A stretch of DNA of 9,533 nucleotides from contig JAKFXJ010000257.1 of NCBI GenBank assembly GCA_021731425.1, positions 1 to 9,533 of the forward strand. The letters are read 5' to 3'. This DNA comes from Limnohabitans sp. Lineage in GTDB: Bacteria; Pseudomonadota; Gammaproteobacteria; Burkholderiales; Burkholderiaceae_C. Below, piece by piece: positions 1 through 6,089 of the stretch. A program made the translations under genes and the position numbers. Position 1 is the first letter of the stretch. Every line of letters begins with the position of its first letter. The notes below the pieces were generated by a model. It did not search any database, was not told the DNA's origin, and saw nothing but the letters and a program-made list of their open reading frames with translations.

Positions 1-74
1 GTTGGGACAGTTCGGCATAGCTCAGTCGAAACTGCTCGCCCGAGGCCTCAACGATGTGCAAAGCCGGTGCTGGG
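1..74. repeat. Left arm of a 74-bp perfect inverted repeat (antisense synthetase fragment)
   Basis: Every base from 1 to 74 equals the reverse complement of 1193-1266, which is internal coding sequence of the acyl-CoA synthetase. Identity stops at once at base 75 (c here, t expected from the other arm). The segment runs straight into hydrolase coding sequence, and the last shared bases, GTGCTGGG at 67-74, fit either parent, so the junction has microhomology. No stop codon, insertion sequence or terminal repeat marks the junction. I infer a chimeric or fold-back contig end rather than a natural rearrangement, but the sequence alone cannot settle this. Confidence 0.95.
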
Positions 75-897
75 CGTACACGGCTTCAACGACTACAGCA
101 AAGCTTTTGAACCCACGGCGCAACACCTGGTGGGTGAACTCGGTGCCACGGTGTATGCCTACGACCAGCGCGGCTTTGGGGCCAACCCTCAAGCCGGCAT
201 TTGGCGCGGCGAAGACACGCTCTTATCCGACCTTCGCCACATCGCCTCGCAACTGCGCGAGCGGCATCCCGGCGTGCCGCTCACCGTCGTGGGTGAGAGC
301 ATGGGTGGCGCTCTGGTGTGGGTGGCAGCGGCCGAATCGCCGGGTTTAATGGCAGACCTCATTGTGCTCAAAGCCCCCGCCGTCTGGGGCGCACAAAGCA
401 TGCCTTGGTATCAGAGGCTCAGCCTGCAATTCATGAACGCCGTGGCCCCCGACATGGTCTTCACTGGGCGGGGGGTGCAATCGCTGGGCATCACCCCCAC
501 CAACGACCCGGAAGTCTCGCGCGATCTGGGGCGAGACCCGCTGTTCATCAAAGCCACACGCGTCAGCAGCCTGGCTGGGGTGACATCTCTGATGGGCCGC
601 GCCCAAAACCTGAACACCCTGCCCCCGCAGCGCAGCCTGGTGCTGTATGGCCTGCGCGACCGCATCATTCCGCCCTCACCCGTATGCGACTGGTTGAACC
701 ACCTGAACGCTGCTGGCAAGGCTGGTACCGCGCTCGACTGGGTGGTCTACCCCGAAGGCTGGCACCTGCTGACGCGCCAGCTTCAAACCCGCGAAGTGCT
801 GCAAGACCTGCAACATTGGCTGCAGCAAAAACCATTGAGTCGGCGGCAAAGCCCACAACAAGCCCAAGAATCGGTGTGCGGCAAACGCCCTGGATGA
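67..897 (+). CDS. Alpha/beta hydrolase, monoacylglycerol lipase-like (5'-truncated)
   Basis: This is the C-terminal 276 or so residues of a serine hydrolase of the lysophospholipase/monoacylglycerol lipase type (Hydrolase_4), which cleaves ester bonds in acylglycerols or similar lipids. Counting from the GTG at 67, HGFND (residues 5-9) is the oxyanion-hole motif, YDQRGFG (32-38) follows the next strand, and GESMG (76-80) is the nucleophile elbow with Ser78. YGLRDRIIPP carries the likely acid Asp198, and EGWHLL the catalytic His233, so the triad is complete. The reading frame stays open to base 1, but bases 1-74 are antisense synthetase sequence, so the true N-terminus (some 30-70 residues in this family, perhaps with a signal peptide) is missing. 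GTG 67 is only where hydrolase-like sequence begins, not a credible start. The last 20 or so residues are Gln/Arg-rich and look unstructured. The natural substrate cannot be told. Confidence 0.88.
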   Translation: MLGVHGFNDYSKAFEPTAQHLVGELGATVYAYDQRGFGANPQAGIWRGEDTLLSDLRHIASQLRERHPGVPLTVVGESMGGALVWVAAAESPGLMADLIVLKAPAVWGAQSMPWYQRLSLQFMNAVAPDMVFTGRGVQSLGITPTNDPEVSRDLGRDPLFIKATRVSSLAGVTSLMGRAQNLNTLPPQRSLVLYGLRDRIIPPSPVCDWLNHLNAAGKAGTALDWVVYPEGWHLLTRQLQTREVLQDLQHWLQQKPLSRRQSPQQAQESVCGKRPG

Positions 898-1043
898 TCT
901 AATCTACATTACGGGCAGATTGCACAAAGTTAGTGAGTTTTCAATCGTGTCCACCGCCCTGATGATTCTGAGATGACGGATTTCCAGGCGCTAAACTGAC
1001 CAACGCCGTATGGCTTAGCCCGCCAAAACCCGATGAGGAGCCC
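898..1043. other. Intergenic region with probable synthetase promoter; no gene seen
   Basis: This 146-bp gap is more AT-rich than its surroundings. It probably carries the promoter of the synthetase operon. A weak candidate is TTGCAC at 920-925, a 17-nt spacer, then AATCGT at 943-948, the latter matching only three of six consensus bases. A short dyad, TAAT-N4-ATTA, lies at 900-911 just after the hydrolase stop; it could be an operator half-site or chance. I see no hairpin with a T-run that would end the hydrolase transcript, and no small ORF with a good ribosome binding site. Confidence 0.35.
1036..1040 (+). promoter_or_regulatory. Ribosome binding site of the acyl-CoA synthetase
   Basis: AGGAG lies 3 nt before the ATG at 1044. 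The spacing is short but the match is strong, and it fixes the start of the synthetase at 1044. Confidence 0.6.
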
Positions 1044-2744
1044 ATGAGCGAACTTGAACAATTTTTGGCCAGCCGCGATGCTCTGCTAACCCACCGCACC
1101 GATTACGAGGCCGCTTTGTCAGCCTTTAAGTGGCCTAATTTGAGGCATTTCAACTGGGGGCTGGACTACTTTGACATCATCGCACGGAACAACCCAGCAC
1201 CGGCTTTGCACATCGTTGAGGCCTCGGGCGAGCAGTTTCGACTGAGCTATGCCGAACTGTCCCAACGCTCCAACCAAGTGGCCAATTGGTTGGTAGATTT
1301 GGGTGCACGCAAGGGCGACCGGATTTTGCTGATGATGGGCAACGAGGTGCCGCTGTGGGAAACCATGCTGGCGGCAATCAAACTCGGCGTCGTTCTGATC
1401 CCTGCCACCACCATGCTGTCGGGTGACGATTTGCAAGACCGCCTAGAACGTGGACGGGTCAAGTGCATCATCACCAACGCTGTGGGTCTGGCCAAGGTGA
1501 TGGATTTGCCCAGTGCTGTGACCCACGGGCTGACATTGGTCAGCGTGTCGGCCGCCGCCTCGGGTTTACCAGAAGGCTGGCACGATTACGCGCTGTCGCA
1601 CCAGGCCAGCAGCGCCTTCACCTCACCTGAGCCAACCCGGGTGACCGATCCTTTGCTGGAGTATTTCACCTCGGGCACCACAGCCAAACCAAAGTTGGTA
1701 CAACACACCCAGCAAAGCTACCCGGTGGGCCATTTGTCAACGTTGTATTGGCTGGGTTTGCAAAAAGGCGATGTGCATTGGACCATCAGCTCGCCGGGCT
1801 GGGCCAAGCACGCTTGGAGTTGTTTTTTTGCGCCGCTCAATGCGCAAGCCTGTGTGTTCATTTACAACTACGCACGATTCAACGGACCGGACATTCTGGG
1901 CACACTGGTACAGCATCGGGTCAACACCCTTTGCGCTCCGCCCACGGTGTGGCGCATGTTGATTCAAGAAGACCTGAAGGCCTGGCCTGTGCAGTTGCGA
2001 GAGCTGATTTCGGCGGGCGAGCCACTCAACCCCGAGGTCATTGATCAAGTTCGGGCTGCTTGGCAAATCACCATCCGCGACGGTTATGGCCAAACCGAGA
2101 CCACGGCCCAAATTGGCAATCCGCCAGGTGCGCCCTTGAAGGCAGGCTCCATGGGGCGACCTTTGCCCGGTTACCGCATGGTGCTGCTGAACGCCGATGG
2201 CGAACCTGCTAACGAAGGTGAGATTTGCATTGACCTGGCGCACCGCCCTACGGCCCTGATGAACGGTTATGCCGACGATCCAGACAAAACGGCCGAGGCC
2301 ATGCGCGATGGTTATTACCACACAGGCGATGTGGGCCTGCGCGATGAGCAGGGTTACATCACGTATGTGGGGCGAGCCGATGATGTATTCAAGTCGTCCG
2401 GTTACCGGATCAGCCCCTTTGAGCTGGAAAGCGCCCTGATCGAGCACCCGGCCGTGGCCGAGGCGGCTGTGGTGCCTGCGCCCGATGCCGTACGCGGTTT
2501 GGTGCCCAAGGCTTATGTGATCTTGGCCCCTGGCCACGCACCAGACGCAATCACAGCGGGTGCGATTTTCAAGTTCATGCGTGAGCGGGTCTCGTCTTAC
2601 AAATTGGTGCGCCGCATCGAGTTCAGTGACCTGCCCAAGACCATTTCAGGCAAGATTCGCCGAGTTGATTTGCGTGCGCAGGAAAATGAGCGTGCCCGTC
2701 AGGGCGGTCGCTTCGAGGGCGAATTTCGAGAAGATAATCCATGA
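1044..2744 (+). CDS. AMP-forming acyl-CoA synthetase (ACSM-like)
   Basis: A 566-residue member of the ANL adenylating superfamily, expected to activate a carboxylic acid with ATP to an acyl-AMP and transfer it to CoA. The core motifs are present in order: TSGTTAKPK phosphate loop (209-217), YGQTET (348-353), YHTGD (425-429) with the ribose-binding Asp, the hinge region GRADDVFKSSGYRISP (443-458), and PKTISGKIRR (531-540) with the catalytic Lys537. Length and the PGWAKHAW-type region (251-258) resemble medium-chain acyl-CoA synthetases (ACSM/acetyl-CoA synthetase-like) more than classical FadD. The phosphate loop has Ala where Gly is usual (TTAKPK rather than TTGxPK). The substrate could be a short, medium, branched or aromatic acid and cannot be read from the sequence. 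It is cytoplasmic, with no signal peptide. The start is supported by AGGAG just upstream. The stop lies 7 nt before the next gene, so it probably leads an operon with the repeat protein and deformylase. Confidence 0.9.
   Translation: MSELEQFLASRDALLTHRTDYEAALSAFKWPNLRHFNWGLDYFDIIARNNPAPALHIVEASGEQFRLSYAELSQRSNQVANWLVDLGARKGDRILLMMGNEVPLWETMLAAIKLGVVLIPATTMLSGDDLQDRLERGRVKCIITNAVGLAKVMDLPSAVTHGLTLVSVSAAASGLPEGWHDYALSHQASSAFTSPEPTRVTDPLLEYFTSGTTAKPKLVQHTQQSYPVGHLSTLYWLGLQKGDVHWTISSPGWAKHAWSCFFAPLNAQACVFIYNYARFNGPDILGTLVQHRVNTLCAPPTVWRMLIQEDLKAWPVQLRELISAGEPLNPEVIDQVRAAWQITIRDGYGQTETTAQIGNPPGAPLKAGSMGRPLPGYRMVLLNADGEPANEGEICIDLAHRPTALMNGYADDPDKTAEAMRDGYYHTGDVGLRDEQGYITYVGRADDVFKSSGYRISPFELESALIEHPAVAEAAVVPAPDAVRGLVPKAYVILAPGHAPDAITAGAIFKFMRERVSSYKLVRRIEFSDLPKTISGKIRRVDLRAQENERARQGGRFEGEFREDNP
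1193..1266. repeat. Right arm of the 74-bp inverted repeat (original copy, inside the synthetase)
   Basis: Perfect reverse complement of bases 1-74. This arm is in its natural place: it encodes synthetase residues about 50-75 in an uninterrupted frame with normal family sequence on both sides, so this is the parent and the left arm is the displaced copy. Confidence 0.95.
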
Positions 2745-2751
2745 GCCCATC

Positions 2752-3144
2752 ATGCCAAAACTGACGGTGGCACTGCTGCTTGCGGCCATGCTGCTGCCCA
2801 CGGCCTTTGCGCAGCGCATGTACGACGGCAGTGGCCGCCAGTTGGGTCGCGTAGATGCCGAACGTTTTTACAGCGCCTCGGGCCAGCCCATAGGCCGGGT
2901 GGATGGCGAGCGCATCTATGACGCCTCAGGGCGGCAGCTGGGGCGGATAGATGGCGAGCGGGTGTACAGCGCCTCGGGCAGCCCCATCGGTCGCATCGAT
3001 GGCGAGCGGCTGTACAGCGCTTCGGGATCGCTCATGGGCCGCATGGACGGCGAGCGTCTTTACGATGCATCGGGTCGCCAGATCGGCCGCGCCGATGGGC
3101 TGCGGCGCATGCAAATGATTGTGTTCTTTTATTTCTTCATGTGA
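2752..3144 (+). CDS. Small secreted protein of six 16-residue repeats
   Basis: A 130-residue protein with a Sec signal peptide: MPK, a hydrophobic core of Leu/Ala/Val, and a probable cleavage after TAFA (residue 20). Residues 22-117 are six direct 16-residue repeats with consensus R-(hydrophobic)-Y-(D/S)-A-S-G-x-x-(L/I/M)-G-R-(V/I/M)-D-G-E. Two subtypes occur in the order A B A B B A: type A has YDASGRQ, type B YSASG followed by QP, SP or SL. The alternating Arg-x-Tyr and Gly-Arg-x-Asp pattern suggests short beta-hairpins stacked into a small beta-sheet or solenoid. The last 13 residues end in an aromatic hydrophobic stretch (VFFYFF), which could be a terminal strand or a membrane-associating tail. 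I recognise the repeat style from uncharacterised proteobacterial proteins but know no function. No strong Shine-Dalgarno is seen, and the start lies 7 nt after the synthetase stop, so translation is probably coupled. ATG 2752 is chosen because the signal peptide begins there. Confidence 0.82.
   Translation: MPKLTVALLLAAMLLPTAFAQRMYDGSGRQLGRVDAERFYSASGQPIGRVDGERIYDASGRQLGRIDGERVYSASGSPIGRIDGERLYSASGSLMGRMDGERLYDASGRQIGRADGLRRMQMIVFFYFFM
2815..3102 (+). repeat. Six tandem 48-bp coding repeats
   Basis: Six in-frame units of 48 bp at 2815, 2863, 2911, 2959, 3007 and 3055 encode the 16-residue repeats of the secreted protein. The units have diverged at many third positions while the protein pattern is kept, which points to old duplication under selection rather than recent slippage. 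Confidence 0.9.
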
Positions 3145-3154
3145 GACTTGCACC

Positions 3155-3694
3155 ATGACCGTTCGAGAGATCCTCAAGATGGGTGATGCGCGATTGCTGC
3201 GCATGGCCGAGCCCGTGAGCACTTTTGACACGCCCGAGCTGCACGCGCTGATCGCCGACATGCACGACACCATGGCCGCCGTGAATGGCGCAGGCCTGGC
3301 GGCGCCACAAATTGGTGTGAACCTGCAGCTCGTGATTTTTGGGAGCACGGCCGTCAACCCACGCTACCCGGGGCGGCCGCTGGTGCCGCGCACCGTGCTG
3401 ATCAACCCGGTCATCACGCCGCTGGGGACGGCTGAAGAAGACGATTGGGAAGGCTGCCTGTCGGTGCCAGGCTTGCGAGGCGTGGTGCCACGCTGGTCAC
3501 GCATTCGTTACACCGGCTTGGACGAAAAAGGCACACCCATTGACCGCACAGTGGACGGTTTTCACGCCCGCGTGGTGCAGCACGAGTGTGACCACCTGAT
3601 CGGCAAGCTTTACCCCATGCGGGTGCGCGACTTCAGCCGATTTGGGTTCACCGAGGTGCTGTTTCCAGAAATCAGCGCTGCCGAAGACGACTGA
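3155..3694 (+). CDS. def: Peptide deformylase
   Basis: A 179-residue metalloenzyme that removes the formyl group from the N-terminal Met of nascent proteins in the cytoplasm. All three family motifs are intact: [10 protein letters not shown] (45-54), EGCLSVPG (99-106) with metal ligand Cys101, and QHECDHLIG (142-150) with ligands His143 and His147 and catalytic Glu144. Length is normal for the family. The start ATG 3155 gives the usual N-terminus ([11 protein letters not shown]). An in-frame ATG at 3119 would add 12 residues overlapping the repeat gene and is unlikely. The Shine-Dalgarno is weak, and the gap to the upstream stop is 10 nt, so translational coupling is plausible. The usual partner fmt (Met-tRNA formyltransferase) is not adjacent, so this may be a second deformylase paralogue of the genome. 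That is inference. Confidence 0.95.
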   Translation: MTVREILKMGDARLLRMAEPVSTFDTPELHALIADMHDTMAAVNGAGLAAPQIGVNLQLVIFGSTAVNPRYPGRPLVPRTVLINPVITPLGTAEEDDWEGCLSVPGLRGVVPRWSRIRYTGLDEKGTPIDRTVDGFHARVVQHECDHLIGKLYPMRVRDFSRFGFTEVLFPEISAAEDD

Positions 3695-3712
3695 CAAAGC
3701 CCTGCACATTTG

Positions 3713-3729
3713 GCGTTCACCCAGAACGC
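3713..3729. terminator. Hairpin between convergent genes, possible terminator
   Basis: GCGTTC-ACCCA-GAACGC is a perfect 6-bp stem with a 5-nt loop, centred in the 51-bp gap between the convergent deformylase and DUF3820 genes. No T-run follows on either strand, so it is not a textbook intrinsic terminator. Its position makes a role for both transcripts possible. Confidence 0.3.
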
Positions 3730-3745
3730 GAAACCATTGGGCCAC

Positions 3746-3961
3746 TCAGCGCGGCTGTCTCAAGGGCTTGAGTAAATCGCTCAAGCCATTGTGGTCGATC
3801 TCCTGCATCAGTTGCAAAAGTTGACCCACTTCGCCCTTGGGAAATCCCTCTCGCGCAAACCAATTGAGGTAATTGCCCGGCAAATCGGCGATCAGCATGC
3901 CTTTGTGTTTGCCATAGGGCATGGGCGTGGTGACCAGTTTGACCAGGTCTTCGGGCTTCAC
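3746..3961 (-). CDS. DUF3820 family small protein
   Basis: About 71 residues matching my memory of the DUF3820 family: start KPEDLVKLVTTPMPYGKHKG, then LIADLPGNYLNWFAREGFPKGEVG and a Leu-rich helical end. The family is widespread in proteobacteria; some members are labelled putative quorum-sensing-regulated virulence factors, but no biochemical role is established that I can rely on. The protein is small, cytoplasmic and without a signal peptide. I choose the GTG at 3961 because GAGGG sits 7 nt upstream and the family motif begins right after it. Alternative in-frame starts are ATG 3979 and ATG 4009, both overlapping the upstream hydrolase. The GTG start lies 10 nt after that hydrolase's stop, so this is probably the last gene of the aminotransferase operon. 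Confidence 0.78.
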   Translation of the reverse strand: MKPEDLVKLVTTPMPYGKHKGMLIADLPGNYLNWFAREGFPKGEVGQLLQLMQEIDHNGLSDLLKPLRQPR

Positions 3962-3971
3962 AACGCAACCC

Positions 3972-4823
3972 TCACGCATCACCCCACAACCAACTGCGCA
4001 CTTGGCCATAAAAGGGATCTGGTCGCGAAATCATCACCCAATGCCCGCAGGGCAAACCCTGCACGGCACTGCCGGGAGCACTGGCCACATGCGCCAGCCA
4101 TTGGGGCGAGTGAAACATGAAGGGCTTGCGCTCGCCATACACAAACAAAAGGGGCATGGGCAATCGGATTGGCGATGCACCCTTGAAGCCGCCCACTGTG
4201 CCGAACCACTGCATGGCGTAGGGGTAGTTCATTTTGTAGGTGATGTGCGCTGGCTCGGTCGGGCAACGCAACCAACGGGCCATGGCGCAGGTCATGCGGG
4301 TGCCCATTTTTTCACTCAAGAGGCCACCGATTTTCCAAGCGATGGCCAACCAGACCTGATAGCCCATCACCGCGAGTTTTTCCTTCGCACCCCAGCTGCG
4401 CAGCAAGGCCCCCGAGTTGTGGTCGCCCACGTCCACCGCCACCACGCGGGCCACCCGCTCGGCGTGGCGCATGGCGAACTGGTAGCCAAAAATGCAGCCC
4501 CAGTCGTGCAGCATCAGGGTGACGGGTTGGCCTGGGCTGATGTGGTCCACGACCTGGCGCAGCAACTGACACATCTCGTCCAAGCTGGTGGCCGAAGGGC
4601 CCGTTTCAAAACCCGGCAGCGTCAATCGTGCACAGGTGGCGCGGTCTTGCAAGGCGGCCACGGTGCCGTCCCACAGGGCGCGAGTGTCAGGCCAGCCGTG
4701 CAGCATGAGAATGATCTCGTCGCCCTCACCTTGCAACCAGACTTCGGTGCCATGGACTTCGATGCACCTCTCACCACGCATTTCGGTACGCGTTTCGGAG
4801 CGCGGTTCAGAGAAGGTTGCCAC
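3972..4823 (-). CDS. Alpha/beta hydrolase with Asp nucleophile (epoxide hydrolase/dehalogenase-like)
   Basis: A 283-residue alpha/beta hydrolase. HGWPD (42-46) is the oxyanion motif, LHDWG (105-109) puts Asp107 at the nucleophile elbow as in epoxide hydrolases and haloalkane dehalogenases, and GHW (260-262) gives the catalytic base His261. A cap domain with several Tyr and Trp residues spans roughly 135-215. The usual acid site after strand beta-7 (G-x-x-D) reads GERK (230-233), with Lys where Asp is expected; Glu231, or Asp131/Asp134 after strand beta-6, could take that role. The substrate is unknown, and a MEST-like or uncharacterised subfamily is as likely as a true epoxide hydrolase. The GTG start at 4823 lies 3 nt after the aminotransferase stop, which implies coupling. 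ATG 4781 is an alternative start that would trim 14 residues of low-complexity N-terminus. Confidence 0.85.
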   Translation of the reverse strand: MATFSEPRSETRTEMRGERCIEVHGTEVWLQGEGDEIILMLHGWPDTRALWDGTVAALQDRATCARLTLPGFETGPSATSLDEMCQLLRQVVDHISPGQPVTLMLHDWGCIFGYQFAMRHAERVARVVAVDVGDHNSGALLRSWGAKEKLAVMGYQVWLAIAWKIGGLLSEKMGTRMTCAMARWLRCPTEPAHITYKMNYPYAMQWFGTVGGFKGASPIRLPMPLLFVYGERKPFMFHSPQWLAHVASAPGSAVQGLPCGHWVMISRPDPFYGQVRSWLWGDA

Positions 4824-4826
4824 GGG

Positions 4827-6023
4827 TCAAAGGGCCTTGGCCAGGCGCGAGACGCCTTCGAGGATCTTGTCTTCGCCCACGGTGGCAAAACTCAAGCGGA
4901 AAGTGGCGTGGTCGGGGTTGGCACAGAAGAACGGTGTGCCCGGCACAAAAGCCACGCCGTTGTCGATGGCGCGTTTGGCAAAAGCGTTGCCGTCATTCAC
5001 CTTGCCGCCTGCACCTGTGAGACGCGCCCACACAAACAGACCCCCTTGCGGTTGCACAAACTCGACCGCATCACCCAATTCGCGGCGCAGCGCGTCGCCC
5101 ATGGTTTGGGCACGTTGGGCATACACAGCACGCACTTTGTCCAGCGTGGCGGGCATGCGACCCGCTAACAGGTATTGCGCGGCTGTGGCCTGGGCAAAGG
5201 TGCTGGTGTGCGCGTCGCTGAACTGCTTGCACATGGTGGCTTTGCCGAGCAACTCGGCGGGTGCCACCATCCAGCCCACACGCAGACCAGGCGACAACAC
5301 TTTGGACAGCGAGCCGCAATGCACCAACAGCTCGCGGCTGCCGGGCACGGTGCTGCTCAGGGCCAGCAAGCTGGGCGGTGGGGTCTCGCCAAAGTACAAA
5401 TCGCCATAAGGATCGTCTTCGACAATCAAGGTCTGGTGCTTGACCGCCATTTCCAGCACTTGCTTGCGGCGCTCGGCATTCATCAGGGCGCCGCTCGGGT
5501 TGCCGAAGGTGGGGATCAAATACACAAACTTGGGTTTGTGCTCGGCGATCAGCTTTTCCAACTCGTCGGTTTTGACACCATGGCCGTCCACCGGGGCGCT
5601 GATGAGTTCGGCCCCATACAAACGGAAGCACTGGATGGTGGCCAAAAAGGTCGGTCCTTCCACAATCACCTTGTCGCCGGGGCTGATCATGGTTTTGCCA
5701 ATCAAATCCAGGCCTTGTTGGCTGCCGGTGGTCACGATCAGCTGGTCAGCCGCCACATCCTTGGCACCCTTTTGCGCCATGAAGTGGGCCAGTTGCTCGC
5801 GCAGCGGTCCAAAACCCTCGGTCGCGCCGTACTGCAGGGCCGCGCCCGGGTCCTGGCTCAGGGCGGCGTTGCTGGCTTCGCGAATGCCGTCCACGTCAAA
5901 CATGGCGCTGTCGGGAAAGCCCCCGGCAAAACTGATGATGCCGGGTTTGCCCAAAAGCTTAAAAAGCTCGCGGATGGCAGAGGTTTCGACGTTGTTCAGG
6001 CGGTCGGCAAATTGCAAAGGCAT
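4827..6023 (-). CDS. PLP-dependent class I/II aminotransferase
   Basis: A 398-residue fold-type I aminotransferase of the LysN/2-aminoadipate and aromatic aminotransferase branch, which also resembles the catalytic domain of MocR regulators but lacks their DNA-binding domain. It moves an amino group between an amino acid and a 2-oxo acid in the cytoplasm. Key PLP residues are visible: FAGGFPD near the N-terminus (32-38), QYGATEG (64-70), Asn175 in FGNPSG, Asp203 and Tyr206 in EDDPYGD, the Schiff-base Lys241 in GSLSK, Arg248 in GLRVGW, and Arg376 for substrate carboxylate. The donor amino acid cannot be told. ATG 6023 is chosen because GGGAAG sits about 8 nt upstream and it gives the standard family start; longer in-frame forms would add unlike sequence. 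It leads a reverse-strand operon with the Asp-nucleophile hydrolase and the DUF3820 gene, and it is divergent from nth across 66 bp. Confidence 0.9.
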   Translation of the reverse strand: MPLQFADRLNNVETSAIRELFKLLGKPGIISFAGGFPDSAMFDVDGIREASNAALSQDPGAALQYGATEGFGPLREQLAHFMAQKGAKDVAADQLIVTTGSQQGLDLIGKTMISPGDKVIVEGPTFLATIQCFRLYGAELISAPVDGHGVKTDELEKLIAEHKPKFVYLIPTFGNPSGALMNAERRKQVLEMAVKHQTLIVEDDPYGDLYFGETPPPSLLALSSTVPGSRELLVHCGSLSKVLSPGLRVGWMVAPAELLGKATMCKQFSDAHTSTFAQATAAQYLLAGRMPATLDKVRAVYAQRAQTMGDALRRELGDAVEFVQPQGGLFVWARLTGAGGKVNDGNAFAKRAIDNGVAFVPGTPFFCANPDHATFRLSFATVGEDKILEGVSRLAKAL

Positions 6024-6075
6024 GGTGTATCTTCCCAGGTTGTCTTGGCCCTCATTTTGCCAACATCTACACACC

Positions 6076-6081
6076 TACATT
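6076..6081 (+). promoter_or_regulatory. Candidate -10 box of nth (leaderless-type start)
   Basis: TACATT lies exactly 8 nt before the ATG at 6090, and there is no Shine-Dalgarno between them. Transcription starting about 7 nt after the box would begin at or next to the start codon. No good -35 box is seen at standard spacing. The trmB start has the same geometry. Confidence 0.4.
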
Positions 6082-6089
6082 TGACCCCC

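Noticed and set aside
2..349. Open frame from base 2 reading into the hydrolase region
   Set aside because: Its first part translates the antisense of the synthetase (the inverted-repeat arm) and the rest is a shadow frame of the hydrolase; no family resemblance.
1737..2537. Reverse frame of 266 codons inside the synthetase
   Set aside because: Shadow of a strongly conserved coding strand; no start signal or family motif.
2741..2764. Seven-codon ORF overlapping the synthetase stop (ATGA) just before the repeat protein gene
   Set aside because: It could be a coupling mini-ORF, but it has no ribosome site of its own and such short frames arise easily by chance.
3119..3154. Upstream ATG for the deformylase adding 12 residues
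   Set aside because: It overlaps the end of the repeat protein gene and gives a Cys/Ser-rich start unlike the family; ATG 3155 gives the standard N-terminus.
3921..5168. Long forward frame of 415 codons
   Set aside because: It lies antisense to two well-supported reverse genes, is His/Gly/Gln-rich in the way of GC-rich antisense frames, and has no recognisable domain.
5175..6089. In-frame upstream extension of nth by 305 codons
   Set aside because: It is antisense to the aminotransferase. Endonuclease III normally begins at the ATG at 6090, and the catalytic numbering (Lys120, Asp138) matches E. coli only with that start.
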